Shown: piece by piece, positions 24,301-37,100 of the stretch
Layout: the number at the start of each line of letters is the position of its first letter
Numbering within the stretch: the stretch's first letter is position 1
NCBI GenBank assembly: GCA_950106755.1
Contig: OX467088.1
Location: 9,284,001 to 9,348,000, forward strand
Reading direction: 5' to 3'
Length of the DNA: 64,000 nucleotides
From: Climacium dendroides
Taxonomy: Eukaryota; Streptophyta; Bryopsida; Hypnales; Climaciaceae
The notes under the pieces: generated by a model
What the model was told of the DNA's origin: nothing
What the model saw: the letters and a program-made list of their open reading frames with translations, nothing else
Databases searched by the model: none
Made by a program: the position numbers and the translations under genes

Positions 24301-27300
24301 CACGGCAAGTTAGAAGAGCAAAGTACGACCGCCAGGAGGTTTCACCGCTGAAGGTGTTCAAGTGATGGAAAACGAAAATATCAATGCACCTGGTAAAGTA
24401 TTGTTTGTAATCTGCCGCGCCTTTATCAAAGAGAGGTCCTATGCCATTACGTATAAGGAATGTACGGATCTGCATGGAACAGACACCAAATTATGGCTCC
24501 AACTTGAAATGATCAACCACCCCCACAAAAAAGTCCTCTGAACATTAGAGACTCAACATTGGCAAATAGTATTCCTCAATCAGAGTCCCTGAGATAAGGA
24601 CTAGCGTTAAAAAGGGCAACATACAACTAATTTACTTTCATGAACTTGAATCTCTATGAATACACACTAGTAGTTACGTCTTAAAGATCACCTTGTACGG
24701 CAGAAATTTCAACTTCAACATCAAGTTTTGCGTTTCATCGACTGAATCGTCTTGGCCACATTCACCACGGCCTCTTCTTTCCTCATCAGTATCCTCTCCA
24801 CGGCTATCCAAGTCCAATGTCGCTGGAACAGCGCTGCCATTGAATACACGCACATCCACGAAAAATCCTGTAGTCGGCGTCTTTCTAATAATTATGAAAT
24901 TGAAGGAATCAAAATCTTACATGAGTATCTAGCCCTCACTCGCTTCAACTTCTGCTCTGAAGAAAAGACTGGATACTCGTCGCATTTGATCCAACCTACA
25001 TCTACCGCACCTTGTACACTGTAAATTTTCTTCATACAGCAATTAGAGCAATATTCAATGTTACTGATTCAAGTGCTGCAAAATTCAGAATAACGGATCA
25101 TACCTCTGTACAAAGGCCATAGACCTGGGTGCTTACTGCAGAACACAAACACCTTTAAGATTATGAGCAGGAAAAGACAAAACCGAAATGCTACCAAAAA
25201 TAGCTTGACAAATATAGACGGGCTGAGAACTGTTTGACACAATGACCATGTTCAATAGCAGACGTGGGGGTAGTGTACTAATACTTATTCTACAAGTCAA
25301 AAGATGTAACACTAAGAGAATTATTTGGCACAATGAACACCAGCAGGCCCTCACGTATGTCTCGCAAAGATGAAAACCCAACCGCAAATTTTCCACGTGG
25401 AAAAACGACCTTGAAAACAAAGAATGTCAGTACGATACCTCATTTCTTTCTGGTACCGCCGGAATGCAGAATCAGTGTAGACATGCACTGTCATCTTAAA
25501 TTGCGAAACAATATTTTCAAGGACATCGGAACCCTGTCCGGACGAATTTGTGTTGCACTTGAAGCAAACAGGTAATTTTGACTTATGAATCACCTGAATC
25601 ATCTCCTGAACAGAGAAATATTTTAGTATGATGAGTATAAGCATGCCGGTAGTATACTGAATACTCAAAAACAGAATCTATCACGTGATCAGTAGACGTC
25701 AAGGTATCCATGATAAAATCCAAAAACTTTGAACAAAATAGTTGTAAAGGATGAAGTCACTCATAAGATCAGTACTGTTGAGAAAGAATTATAAACAAAG
25801 CACGAGATTTTATTGATTGCACTATTCCAAACAAAAAACAAGGAGCGATATATACTTGAAGTTTCCTTGTAGGATAATCTGCCGGTGTTGAGTGTAAAAA
25901 GGATTCTAACATCGGGTACAAACGACTCTCCTTTGCGCTGTCATGCTCTGCAACTTTATCCTCAAGCCAGTCTGTCAAGTCAGAGCAGAAGTCTGGGCCT
26001 ACAGCTTTCAGAAGGGCTTCGACTTGCTGCAACAAAGACCACATTAGCCTGAAGCAAAACATAGATGCCATGGGGATGAACGGAAATATCTATATGTTGG
26101 TGAAGAAACGGATAAAAAACATGTGAAGATAGAAGACCGTCCATGATTAGTAGTCAGTTCTTACTCTCATAGTACTAAAGACTTTGAGGCCAGCTTCTAC
26201 GTACCTTTTCTTCACTACTTCGATTAGACGAACATATTTCACGCAGTCCTTGCCCATGTAAAGAAGCTGCACAGAAGTCAACAATTTCAGGAATTCACCT
26301 CTGATATTGAACGAATCTGTTAGTCGCATCAATCATAGTGGAAGCTATTAGAGAAGGACGTTGCAAAATGGCGTTTACAGACTCGATTCCAATAAAATAT
26401 CCCTTGACATCTGATAGCTGCAGTTTATTCTTTTGTGTCTACCGAAGGTAGGTGACACCTGCTTACTAATACCACATTTTTTTAACATGGAAGAAACGTC
26501 ATAATAAGGCGTCAGGAATGTAGTCAATTGAATCAAATAAACTTACCTTCTGGGGATGGAGGACGTGGAAACCGAACAAGAGTTTCTCTTAAGTTTGTTA
26601 CACTCTCAGGAGCCACGATACGTGCCACAAGCCCTTCAAGGATCTCTCCTTGAATATTCTCATGTCTCTTGGTTGCTGGAATACCACAAGTGACATCATT
26701 GCCATGTCAAAATAAGAAAAATACAGAATCATTGTGCTTAACCTGGAAATGAGGATAGGAGTTTCAAAACAAGCGATCCACGTGGTTACCAATGCTGGGC
26801 TAGCAAGGAAAGACTTCATGACTACATGACATTATCAAGCAAGTCAAGTAATTCCCCGCAGTAATTGGCTAGAGGTAGAAAATTCTACCAGCAAGCTGCA
26901 CCTGTCTCAACTGCAATGACGCCCCATCTTCATTGGATAATAATGTTATGTAACGAGAAGACAGTCAGATACACACCTGGCAAATAAGTATCGGCAATGT
27001 CATTCAAAACATGCGTAACATTCCTTGCCAATCCTTCCTCACAGAGTGCATCATAGACGGTGAAGAACGAGGTGACAGAATCTCTGCACCATACAAACCA
27101 CAGAACACCATATAGCGTGGACCGACGATTGCACAGGTTCTCACTTGCATATTCGAATTGTGAACAGCATTGCAAAGAGAGATTTGAGCTACAGACCAGA
27201 ATCTAGCCATCATACCATGTCTGAATACCTTTCAAGACAGAAAAGTAAATCCTTTCAACATATTTAAATAGAAACGATGTGTAATGCCTCAACATGAATA

Positions 27301-29489
27301 TATTAAAAATGGACACAACGCAAATTGCAGACATGGTCAACCAATGAGGACATCAAGATGTCGTGCAACCTGCAATTAACCTCCACCTATGAAGGATACA
27401 ATCATGAGCACATGCCAAACAAGGAGGAAATATGCAGCGAAAGACAACCTACTTAGAGGAAAATAACCAATATTGATTTGTTGGCAGTCGCCACTGATGA
27501 CAGAAAGCAATCACATCAGGGGTAGATTGGAAGTGGGGGCGCCCGTCCAATTTTGTCACTGCTGTGACCACCACTGCTCACACCCACAATAGCAATAGGA
27601 CCTCAGAACCACTACGGCAATGACCAATTTGACCTCAAATGAACTAGCCGACAGTCTCTAACAGCAATCTCGTTGACCTCTTGATAAGAAAGCAACACCA
27701 AATTACAATTGCTACAAAATCTTATTAAAAAGAGTGAAAAATAGAGATGCTGAAAATAGAAACATACCATAATCATGCAAAGGGCGCTGTCCATGATCCC
27801 CTAACACTGCAGTTACTAGCTCCATCCCAATGCAAATACGATGCTCCTGCAATATAAGATATTTCAAGCATTCAACATCTACATCCAGGTGAAGTTGAAA
27901 CTTCAAGCCATATCTAATTGTCTTCTTTAAAAGTCAAGAATCACAAGTATGAGATCATGCTATGGGGAATAGGATCAGGAACAAATTTGTAATTGCACAA
28001 ATTGACTGATTGTTTCCAAATTAGTCCAAATCCAAGTCTATAGTCAACTGCATCGCACTGAGCTCACTCTTCTGATAGCCAGGACGTGATTCAAAACATG
28101 TAAACAAACCTTGAGATACGCGTTGAACTCTCGTTGTTTTTGACCTGCATGTGCCCCCCATGCTTCCCGGAGAGAGCTTCCCAAGACATAGACACCTACT
28201 GCTGTGTACCTAAGTCAACAACATGCTTGACACATCAGGTATCGAGGATCTCTGAACTAATTTAAAAATTCGGGCTCATCATGGAGATCGAAGAAGATGT
28301 ATCAACAATTGAAATGCAAGTGCATGTGCTATCCTTCTATAAAAGTCTCGCCACGTTGAAGACAGTGACATGTCATAGATAGTTTACTCACAGATTTCCA
28401 TAGCTGTTTTTTGCGAAAGCTCCTCCATTGTCACCTGCATAAAGGAACAGCGAACCAGAATGTTTCATGGTGACCTGCACAGAGAGATAAACGTGAGCAG
28501 TTTGCCAGAAAGTCTGATCACAATTTAACCCTCCATAAAGCTCCCAAAAATAGTGTTCAAAGGAACAAGGTGGAAGGGTTTTGTGATCACCAACTGACGT
28601 CGGTTCGGCAAAAGGACATTCAGTAAACCTAAGTAGATAACAGTAAGATTACCTCCAAGACTCCCTGACCAGCACCAACCACCTCCTGCATCCTCATTCT
28701 CACCTGCACACAAACACAATTCGATTGGTGGAATAATCTCCTGACTCAAAAATGCACAGCCGTTAACAAAACCTACGTTTTAGCAGAGGCAAAGAAACCG
28801 AAAATCGTTGCTAACGTTGCGTTAACAAGCTGCTTCATTCATGAAAGCGAGCAAGCTGTCTCACTCGACTGCACGAACAATAAGAAAAGAATATAAAGAG
28901 ACTCAAAATCATGTAATCTGACACTCGACAATCACGCGTGCTTAGCCAAGTTTAGGTGCATGATGGCATCTCGCTGGTTGGATAACCAATTACGTGATTG
29001 TAGTCACCTCTTGATCAGACTTTTCATTCTCGAACTTTGGATAAAAAGTAGCCCGCAGCTGGGCTTGAGCCACCGTCCCCTTAACTTTCTTAGGTGTAGC
29101 GGTGTCTCCTTTCTTCCCTTTGTGTCGATGTTCTTTCTTTTCTGCACTCACATCTTTTGACCTGTCTGTCTGGGCAGGCTCCAAACGCAATTCTGCTAGC
29201 TGATCCACAACTGAGTCATGCTTTCCAGTATCGGCTGGCTTCTCGTTGGAACCCTCAGGCGACAAGGGTGCATAAGCCTGGGAGGAGCCAGACGCGATAT
29301 CAGACGCAGACACGTGAGCTGCCCCAACGTTTGGCTTCGGTATCCATTGTTGCTTCCCACTATGCATTCCCTGCACACAAATTCTAGTAAGTACCCTTGG
29401 AAAATTACGGTAACCCCTTACAAACTATATGCGATTGAAATTTGTAAACACAGAAACACACTCTAATTGAGAAAATTTACCTTCGTCAT
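18352..29489 (-). CDS. RNL: Plant tRNA ligase (RNL/RLG1-type RNA repair enzyme), 28 exons, ~1095 aa
   Basis: Trifunctional ligase that joins tRNA halves after intron removal (and other RNA cuts): cyclic phosphodiesterase opens the 2',3'-cyclic end, the kinase phosphorylates the 5' end, the adenylyltransferase seals. Visible sites: ligase motif FYPKFENEKSDQE with the candidate adenylated Lys115; kinase P-loop GLPGCAKS (693-700); two phosphodiesterase HxT motifs, HIT (993-995) and HLT (1051-1053). Exons (minus): 29489-29481, 29370-29008, 28703-28653, 28474-28392, 28209-28110, 27846-27768, 27573-27453, 27083-26977, 26675-26547, 26266-26205, 26026-25856, 25605-25439, 25135-25104, 24867-24692, 24469-24390, 24150-24085, 22127-21847, 21677-21582, 21419-21322, 21161-21101, 20961-20891, 20766-20695, 20316-20240, 19956-19876, 19611-19509, 19368-19201, 18961-18707, 18480-18352. 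All joins are GT-AG and in phase. The first exon supplies only MTK before the splice. The 1957-bp intron 22128-24084 holds two fold-backs. Confidence 0.95.
22418..23136. repeat. Long imperfect fold-back 1 inside a tRNA ligase intron
   Basis: The left arm starts near GTCCAACTCTAGTTTTCATG (22420) and the right arm ends near ATGAAAACTAAAGTTGGAC (about 23130). Arms of roughly 350 bp pair along most of their length around a centre near 22778, for example AATCAATTCAAACATTGGTG against CACCAACATTTGAATTGATT. By eye the arms are about 80% complementary. Confidence 0.8.
23240..24055. repeat. Long imperfect fold-back 2 in the same intron
   Basis: The left arm includes TGCCTATTGTGCCATTCAAAGG (about 23263) and ACACATCTTTCATG (about 23511); the right arm has CCTTTGAATGGCACAATAGGCA (about 24011) and CATGAAAGATGTGC (about 23802). 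ATGATCAAACTTTGTAAAATAGATTT-like arms flank a centre near 23655. The right arm ends within about 30 nt of the splice donor at 24084 of the minus-strand tRNA ligase gene. Confidence 0.8.
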
Positions 29490-31258
29490 GAGGCAAGAGG
29501 ACAGGCGCTGGTAAGAGGAGACAGAAAGCGCGACTACAGAGAAAAGAGACTTCGAAGCGCGATATCTTAGAGGACGCCGGCGTCAAACCAAGGGCAAATA
29601 GATTTCTCAAGTGTAAAATTCCTCGCATTATCTCAATCCATCACCTGAGCATAAGCCCCCCAAAACTTTCTGCATTACAAAATAGAACAAGGAAGCCGTC
29701 ACGATACAGAATACCGTGATAAAACCCTAAACTCGATCTTGGGACCTGTGAAAATGAGGAAGGAGAACATTATAAAACGAATAGACACTCAAACAAAGAT
29801 TACTCAAGATCCAAAGCTCATTAAAATGGTCCTCCAAGCTTATCCATCAAGAGATACATGGTGTTCAAATTAAATAGTCCATCACGCACTAAATGGAACA
29901 AACCGTGTAGCTTTCCAACTAAAATGAAAAGACGGAAACTCAGAATAACAAAAATTAGAGAGCACGACCATTGCATGCGGGTAGTTGAAATGCTTCTCAA
30001 CCTCAATAGAGCTGATATCAAGCGAATCCCTAAAAAAGTACACAAATTTCGAAAAGTTCCTAAAACAACAAACGGAGACAGAACACGAACCTTAAAGATG
30101 CAATGATCAGAACTCATGGCTCCTTCAATCAATCAGAAACAAAACGAGCACCGCGGCTAGTAAGTAGATCAGCAGACCCTCATAAATCACAAACCCCAAC
30201 AGAACAGAGCAAGTAGGGTTTGTGATAAGCTGCTATGCGGCGAGTAGGCCGTTTCGTCCCAGAGAAACTGATCACATTGACCTTTTGGTTTTTAAATAGA
30301 AGCTAGGGTCCCTTCTCGCAAATGAAATCAACATTCGTTGCCACCAGCAATCTCTTCTTTCTAAAGGTTCATCACAGACACAAGCACCAAGAGCAATGGA
30401 GCTTGTGAATGCAACGAACCAATACTGCCCTAACCTAAGTGAAGCTAGAATCAAAAGCACAAGGCAACCGCGTAAGAGAAGATCGCGATAGCAAAGACGG
30501 CATGTCGGTACTGCACATTACAGCTTCAAGTCCAAAAGCAAAAGTCCAAACCAAACTCTGTCCACGAGATAGATAATGGGAACGAGAGCGTTACTCCTAA
30601 AAACAAGCACTCACACCTCGCTGCATTAACTAATTTCGGATCTCAAAATCTTGAATGTTAAAACAACCGTCTCGTCTCGTACGATTCCACCGAGGACCCA
30701 AGCATGACTGAGAAAGAGGAACTACCGGTCGACTCAAAGACATAGGAGGTGCAAAAATCAAGACTTACATAGCGTGCGAAATCAAGACTGATAATATTAC
30801 TCTTTCGTAAGCTTTTCAAACCAACAGTTTCTCCCTTCCACCCTTTAGAATTTCAAACCCTGCTCCTCGGCACTCAAACCAATAATTGATCCACAGAATT
30901 TCAGACGGTATGCAATTCATCTCAACCATAAACACTCAATTACCATTCACGTGCCAAAAAAAGCTAAAATTTTCAGTGCACTCGTGCACATGAACCTTAA
31001 ACCCTAAACCCTGATCTCACTCACAAAGTGCGCAAGCGACCACTTCCGATCGCCCGATCCTTCAATTACTCATCGCCTCACCATGATCAAGATCCAACAG
31101 AAGTGAAAAAGTAAGTGAACTCACAAGAAATCCATGACGTTGGGCTTACCGGCTTCCACGTCGAGGTCAGACTTGGCAGTGTTCTTGTTGCTGCTGTTGC
31201 TGTTTTTCCAGTGCGAACAGCGAAGCGAGGAGAGAAGGGTGAGCCCGGGCAGAGGCAC
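29490..31258. other. 5' region of the tRNA ligase gene
   Basis: Likely 5' untranslated region and promoter of the minus-strand tRNA ligase. No separate gene is supported. A telo-box run (TAAACCCTAAACCCTG) lies near 30993-31008; in plants such boxes are common in promoters of translation-related genes. In-frame codons upstream of the assigned ATG (29582-29490) are described as a finding. Confidence 0.45.
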
Positions 31259-31644
31259 TCACCCTTCCTCCGTCCCCTGAGCTTCCTCCCCTCCGTCCGT
31301 CCCGAGGTTTTGGGATGTGGCTTACGGGTAACTTCAACAGTCCAGTTCGCAGAGTTCGTATGGAGGACGCATGCAAAGCAAAGCGTGTATTGTTTTCTTC
31401 TCGCTCGTTCATGAAACGGTGCGAACTTCCATCTCCGTGACCTGCCCAGCGACATGCACTTCGGTTGATAGTCCAGAAAATCATCACACTCGTCCCACTT
31501 CTTGGGGCTCAAGGACGCAGGGAGAAATATCGAACTCGACAGTCTTCGGCAGAGGGGTTTTACAAGAAGCAGCCTTGACCCTACCTGAGCATTTATCCAA
31601 GAATAATTTATCATGAACCTTCACAAGTAGGCTTGGAATCCCAA
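31259..31644 (-). repeat. Inverted duplication, copy 1
   Basis: It matches 32236-32655 in reverse complement over nearly its whole length (about 90% by eye), from CCTCCCCT-CCGTCCGTCCCGAGG at its outer side to CACAAGTAGGCTTGGAATCC at its inner side. The minus strand carries a coding-like frame reading LLVKVHDKLFLDKC...KAASCKTPLPKTVEFD and ending at tandem stops. I recognise no family. Confidence 0.85.
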
Positions 31645-32235
31645 TATGAACACACCACCTTCTCCATTTGCTGATAACAATCCAATTTCATTCTCTTGCT
31701 GCACAATACAATAGTATTTTAAATTAAAGATGGCAAACCTGAATAGCACAAGCTCACTCTGCAACATACATAACAGATTTCACTAGGAATCCATATGTAG
31801 CAAATAGAAAGAACAAGGTTCAACCTTGAAACCATTGACATTCGCCTTCGAAACCCTCATCACTAACATAATTTGTGGGAGACGAGACATAATCTAAATC
31901 ATGCCCTCTCTCACCGTTGAATTGCGTTGTCGGTTGGTTTGTAGTTGGAGCAGTATAAGTAACTCACCATCTCAATTTGCATCAATTAGCTTGTATAAGT
32001 AACTCACCATTTCAATTTGCATCAATTAGTTGCAACTCAATTCCAACAAGCTCTTCAATTTGTAAAGGTGTAGCTTGTGGGTTTGAGTTTGTTGCTAAAA
32101 GAAATGACAAAGTTATAGCTTATGTCGAACTTTGCGAGACGAGTTGCTACATTGACGACCTTCATGGGCCATGTGAGTATTCAATCGACACTTTTTAAAA
32201 AAAATTTAGCTGCATTTCATATACTTGCGTGGGAT
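31645..32235. other. Spacer between the two inverted copies
   Basis: A ~39-bp unit (GTATAAGTAACTCACCATYT followed by CAATTTGCATCAATTAG) is repeated in tandem at about 31954-32030. A plus-strand frame within 31977-32198 reads GFEFVAKRNDKVIAYVELCE and runs up to a good GTGAGT donor, so a captured exon is possible. Nothing further is recognised. Confidence 0.4.
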
Positions 32236-32655
32236 TCTGAACCTACTTGTGAAGGTTCATGATAAATTATTCTTGGATAAATGCTTAGGTAGGGTCAAGG
32301 CTGCTTCTTGTAAAATCCCTAGGCCAAAGACTGTCGAGTTTGATATCTTTCCCCGCGTCTTGTAAAATCCCTATGCCGAAGACTATCAAGTTCGATATCT
32401 CTCCCTGCGTCCTTGAGTCCCAAGAAGTGGGACGAGTGTGATGATTTTCTGGACTATCAACCGAAGTGCATGTCGCTAGGCAAGTCACGAAGATGGAAGT
32501 TCGCACTGTTTCATGAACGAGCGAGAAGAAAACAATACACGCTTTGCTTTGCATGCATCCTCCATACGAACTCTGCAAACTGGACTGTTGAAGTTACCCG
32601 TAAGCCACATCCCAAACCTCGGGACGGACAAAGGGGAGGAAGCTTAGGGGAAGGG
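32236..32655 (+). repeat. Inverted duplication, copy 2 with internal ~55-bp duplication
   Basis: Reverse-complement partner of 31259-31644. It differs by a tandem duplication of the segment CTTGTAAAATCCCTA...CCGAAGAC...GATATC at about 32308-32410, and by scattered substitutions. The frame LLVKVHDKLFLDKC is shared with copy 1, but the duplicated piece introduces a stop soon after. Confidence 0.85.
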
Positions 32656-32706
32656 TAGCTAGTGAAGGGCCCACTGCCAGCCCCCCCTCCCTCGAAGAAT
32701 GTTTGG

Positions 32707-32868
32707 AGGGGTAGATAACGTAATATGGAACGTCCGTTGGTCAATGCATTGTGGATTGTAATTTGCCATTCCCCGCTCACAACTCCCACCGCTCACTGGG
32801 AACGGCAGATTGCAATCCACAATGTACCTCCCAACAGCCGTTCCATTGCGTAATCAACCTTCTACGAG
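32707..32868. repeat. ~160-bp imperfect hairpin (MITE-like)
   Basis: GATAACGTAATATGGAACG and TTGTGGATTGTAATTTGCCA on the left pair with GGCAGATTGCAATCCACAAT and CGTTCCATTGCGTAATCAAC on the right. The structure has no coding capacity and may be a small fold-back transposon. Confidence 0.75.
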
Positions 32869-34150
32869 GTATTTTTTGGACCATTGGTCGCCATCCATGT
32901 TAGGGTTTGTATAAACCTTTTTCTCCGTTGTTTTTAGCCATTCGCTTCTTCCTCGTTGTTGCTGCTCCGCTTCTCCGTGTTGAAAGTTCTGAGCTCTCAT
33001 TTGTGCATTGGTCTAGTTGCTACAGGTGCACGTTGCTTTCTCCTTGAAATTTGGCGTAATTCTTGTATAAGAGCAAAAATGGAAAATTTTAGAACTGGCA
33101 AAAATTAGGGCAAAATTGGGAGGATTATTATAAGGCAAGTGAAAAAGCCCATAATATCGAGCGAAGGCTGATTACGACTCGCAACGGCTTGTACTTCTCA
33201 CTCTCGGGGACGCCTGCATCCCTTTCGTCTGATTCTGTACCTAAAAACAGCAGACAAGTCAAGGACTTGCTGCTGCGACACAGAGCGCGGAAAGGAGGGA
33301 TACAAACACCAAAGCTTGAAGAATTCAACGTCCTTTTCGAAATGATCCCATCATGACCTTGCCTATCCAAGGCAAACCGGCACTTACACCTCGAATCGAT
33401 TTACACGTCGCAACACCAGTGTTGCAAATACTCTACTCTGTAAACCCTAAGCCTAAACTCCCAACATCTCACTCTCAAGGTTGTGTCAGAGCTGGGCCGC
33501 AGCACAAGACGCTTTCAGAGTCACATTTCGAAATTCTACGAGAGAGCTAGTACTTTAAAGAGAGACGAAACAATTTGTAACAGTGAGGACATCGAGGACC
33601 ACGAATCGCGAGAAAATAACACTTCACAGTGAACTGTACGAAATTCGAGACATGACGGGATTCGACATTTCAGGAAGTACACCCCAAAGTTTTTCACGCA
33701 AAACCTAGATGACAAGATTGCGCAAAGTACCGACTACCCAAGCGAAGGCATCACGCACAGAGTCCGATTCCTCTGCAGGAAGAAGAAGACTGTTTTATGT
33801 GTAATATGATCCCCGGATGATTGCCTCATGGCTAGGTCGAATCTTTGAATGTGTACATGTGGATGAAACCCTAATGTGGTGCACGGTGTCACTTCTTGAT
33901 CACGCAGAGGGCTAATAATGCGGTGGTGTTAATCGGGTGGTGATAAGCTTAATGCGCGAACTCAAAGGCCATGTATAAATGCTGTGGAGAGATCGTCTTG
34001 TTGATTTGAGAAGAGAACGGGGTTGTGTGGGGTTGTTTGGGTTTTAATTCTTCTGATTTTGCTGTGATTTTCATAGCAACTGGATTGTTAGGTTTGTAAT
34101 TCTGAGCACTGATGGTGTGTATGTAACCCTAAACCTCGCAAGATTTCATA
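32869..34150. other. Spacer and promoter of the carboxypeptidase gene
   Basis: No supported gene. Short AAACCCTA-like motifs lie at about 33440 and 34126. The last few hundred bases should contain the promoter and 5' untranslated region of the plus-strand carboxypeptidase gene. Confidence 0.5.
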
Positions 34151-37100
34151 ATGGGATCCTTCTCCGTGAAGCTGATCTTGAGCTTCTTGCTCTTTTCGTG
34201 TCTCACTTGCATTGCTTCCACAAGTAGAGCGATCAACCCTGCGTTTCCGCGGAGCTCTCGTTTCCCGCAAGGCCAAGCTGAGCGTCTCATCAAGGCGTTG
34301 AATCTGCTTCCGGGTGCAGCGGATGACTCTGACGATGGCGGTAATTTGCACGATGGGCCGCGACTGCAGGAGCGGAAGCTCAAGCTTGCCATTGAAGGAG
34401 ATGCCGGGATCAGTACCGAGAAGCTGGGGCAGTATGCTGGATACTTCAAGCTGGCAAGGACGCATGCTGCCAAGTAAGAAACTCACACTTGATTCTATCG
34501 TTACTCTTTAGCTTTTGAATCACCGACAAACTCAACGATAAGCTCATGAGCAGTGGTGATATTTCAAGAGTACGTCGATGGGCCCCTCCCAGACTTGCTT
34601 GCCATCTGGTATGTTTGTTTTAGAAATACTGGTTGTTCTATATTACTGGTTTTCAGATTACTACAAGTAGTTTTTGGAGGTGTTCAAATTGGTTTACCTT
34701 CCATTTCATTGAAGACTTTTTGGCTTATGACTGCAAGAACGTGGTGTAAAATCATCAGTCATGTGTAGTTGCTGACATGCACTGTAATCTTCCCACAGCA
34801 TGTTCTACTTTTTCTTTGAGTCACGAGGGAACAAGACCGATGATCCTGTGGTTTTGTGGATGACCGGCGGTCCTGGTTGTGCGAGTGAACTTGCATTGTT
34901 TTACGAAAATGGACCATTCAAGATCACGGAAGATCTTAGCCTCGTCTGGAATGATTATGGATGGGACAAGGTACATGTCATATGGAGACTTTTTTTGGTC
35001 CAATTTCATGTAGTTGTTGACTAACGTGCAATGTTCTTCTCTGATTTGGTGATATAAAATTGGCCCATGTGAATTCTATTATTTTCACAGTGTTCAATCG
35101 AATTGGTTGTTTTGTATCCATTTATCTTTTGTTCCTTAAGGGTTGATGATCCCCTCCAGTTATCTTAGAGATGTTAGACATTGTTGAATTTGTCGTATTG
35201 AAGAGCCATACATTCTAGAACATCGTACTGATGCAGTATGGCTCTTGTGATTGGACAGGTGTCTAGCATTATTTTCGTGGATCAGCCAGTTGGAACGGGT
35301 TTTAGTTACAGCACCGATGAACGTGACATTCGTCACGACGAGGAGGGAGTTAGTGAAGACATGTTCGACTTCTTTCAGGTTGTGTTTTTATTCTTTTTAA
35401 CTGCAGTTTTGTCTGGGCGATCAATTTGTATGACTATCTTGTTATCCTTTATATGAGGAGGTTTAGCTATGCAAGTATTTTTTGAGGTTGTTGAAACCTA
35501 GTCTGAACTCTATTTGTGACTTTGACGGACTTGCATTCTAATAACATGGATGTTGGTAACAGGCATTCTTCGAGGCGCATCCTGAGTATTCGAAGAATAA
35601 ATTTTATGTTACTGGCGAATCTTATGCCGGCCATTATGTTCCTGCCGTGACTGGACGCCTTCACAAGGCAGCGAAAGACAAAGAGGGTGTCCCCATCAAC
35701 TTAAAGGTGCTATTTCCCAGCGACGTTGTTGTTTGCATAATTCAAAGGTTTACCTTTGTTTTTGGTTTCACTTTGGTCTTCTGTAGAGTGCTTTTACAAT
35801 TTGAGACGTAATACCCATCAAAATCTGTTTTATGCCAACAATCATATTAGGTCATCTTACTGTCTATTCTATGCAGAGTCGTAACGTTTTACATGTTGGT
35901 TGTTGTGCAGGGTTTTGCAATTGGAAATGGTCTCACCCAACCTGATATTCAGTATGAAGCATATGCTGATTACGCCCTTGAAATGAATCTAATTTCCGAA
36001 ACAGACCATGTCAGATTAAGCAAAGTGTATCCAGCTTGTGCTACATCCATCAAACTTTGTGGTGAGTCCCCAAGATCATCAGTATTTAGTCGATTATGCT
36101 GTAGAAATGTGTCTCACAAGGCCATGCTGATCCTCATTTCTCTTTTAAGCAATTTCTGCAGAAGCTAGGTGCGTTGAGCCTATAATCCGGCGTTGATTTT
36201 GATATGGAAATGAATTTTGATGTATAGGTCCGAAGGGAACTGTCACTTGCATTGCAGCTTACCTAGTCTGTCAGAGCATCTTCAACTCTATCTTGGCAAT
36301 TGCTGGAAACATTAACGTAAGTTTCTAACTATTTGTGCTTTTATTGTTAAAGTTACCAGCATAGATTCCTTAGTGCATGATATTGCTAGAATGGAATCCA
36401 ACCAATGCACGTGTGCCCCTTTTGCATTCATCTGGGAATGTCACATCCATTGGGATAGATGAAAGTTGTGTTGGTATGTATTTTTGCGGTATGCTTGCTT
36501 CCGTATAGAATTTCATAGCGGGCATCTTTCAGTAAATAAGTTTGAGCGAGAGCATGCAAGGTTTTATTCCGAAGAGAATCCTCTCGGGAAGTCTCATGGT
36601 AATGTGCGTGTTTCGTTTGCAGTACTATGATGTGAGGGAAGAGTGCTCAGGTGGTCTTTGCTACGACTTCTCAAAACTGGACGACTTCTTGAATAATAAA
36701 ACCACTCGAGAAGCCTTAGGTGTCGGAGACCAAAAATTTGTGGCATGCAGTCCTTTGGTGTATGAAGCCATGATGGTTGATTGGATGAAGAACCTTGAGA
36801 AGGGAATTCCAGAGCTCTTGGAGGATGGAATTGAGCTTCTTGTCTATGCGGGAGAGTATGACCTGATCTGTAATTGGTTGGGTTAGTACCATGAGCTCTT
36901 TGGCACTAATTCCATGAGCTAGCCCCGTCATAACTCTCAACCCTCAACCTTAACGAATATTCAATTCACTCAGTGGTCTCTATTAAGAGAACTTAGTAGC
37001 TATCTTGTATGGCCAAGTTCTGTGTTGTCTGAAAGACAACCACTTGGGTGATACTGTCAGTTTTAGAGATTAGTTATGTTACCTTGTCCTTATAGTGTTT

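Noticed and set aside
24915..25020. Open minus-strand stretch (VGWIKCDEYPVFSSEQKLK) with splice-like borders inside the tRNA ligase gene
   Set aside because: Joining it to the next exon would create a stop and a ~53-nt intron. Exons 25135-25104 and 24867-24692 join directly in phase and match the tRNA ligase family, so this stretch is intronic.
27084..27213. Open frames continuous with tRNA ligase exon 27083-26977
   Set aside because: The conserved family sequence (WRLPTNQYWLFSS) is found in the separate upstream exon 27573-27453, which joins in phase to 27083, so the continuous frame is intron read-through.
31371..31616. Plus-strand 81-aa ORF and minus-strand 175-aa ORF (31087-31614) over the inverted copy
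   Set aside because: Different frames of the same repeat give competing ORFs. The frame best conserved between the two copies is LLVKVHDKLFLDKC, so these longer frames are probably shadows.
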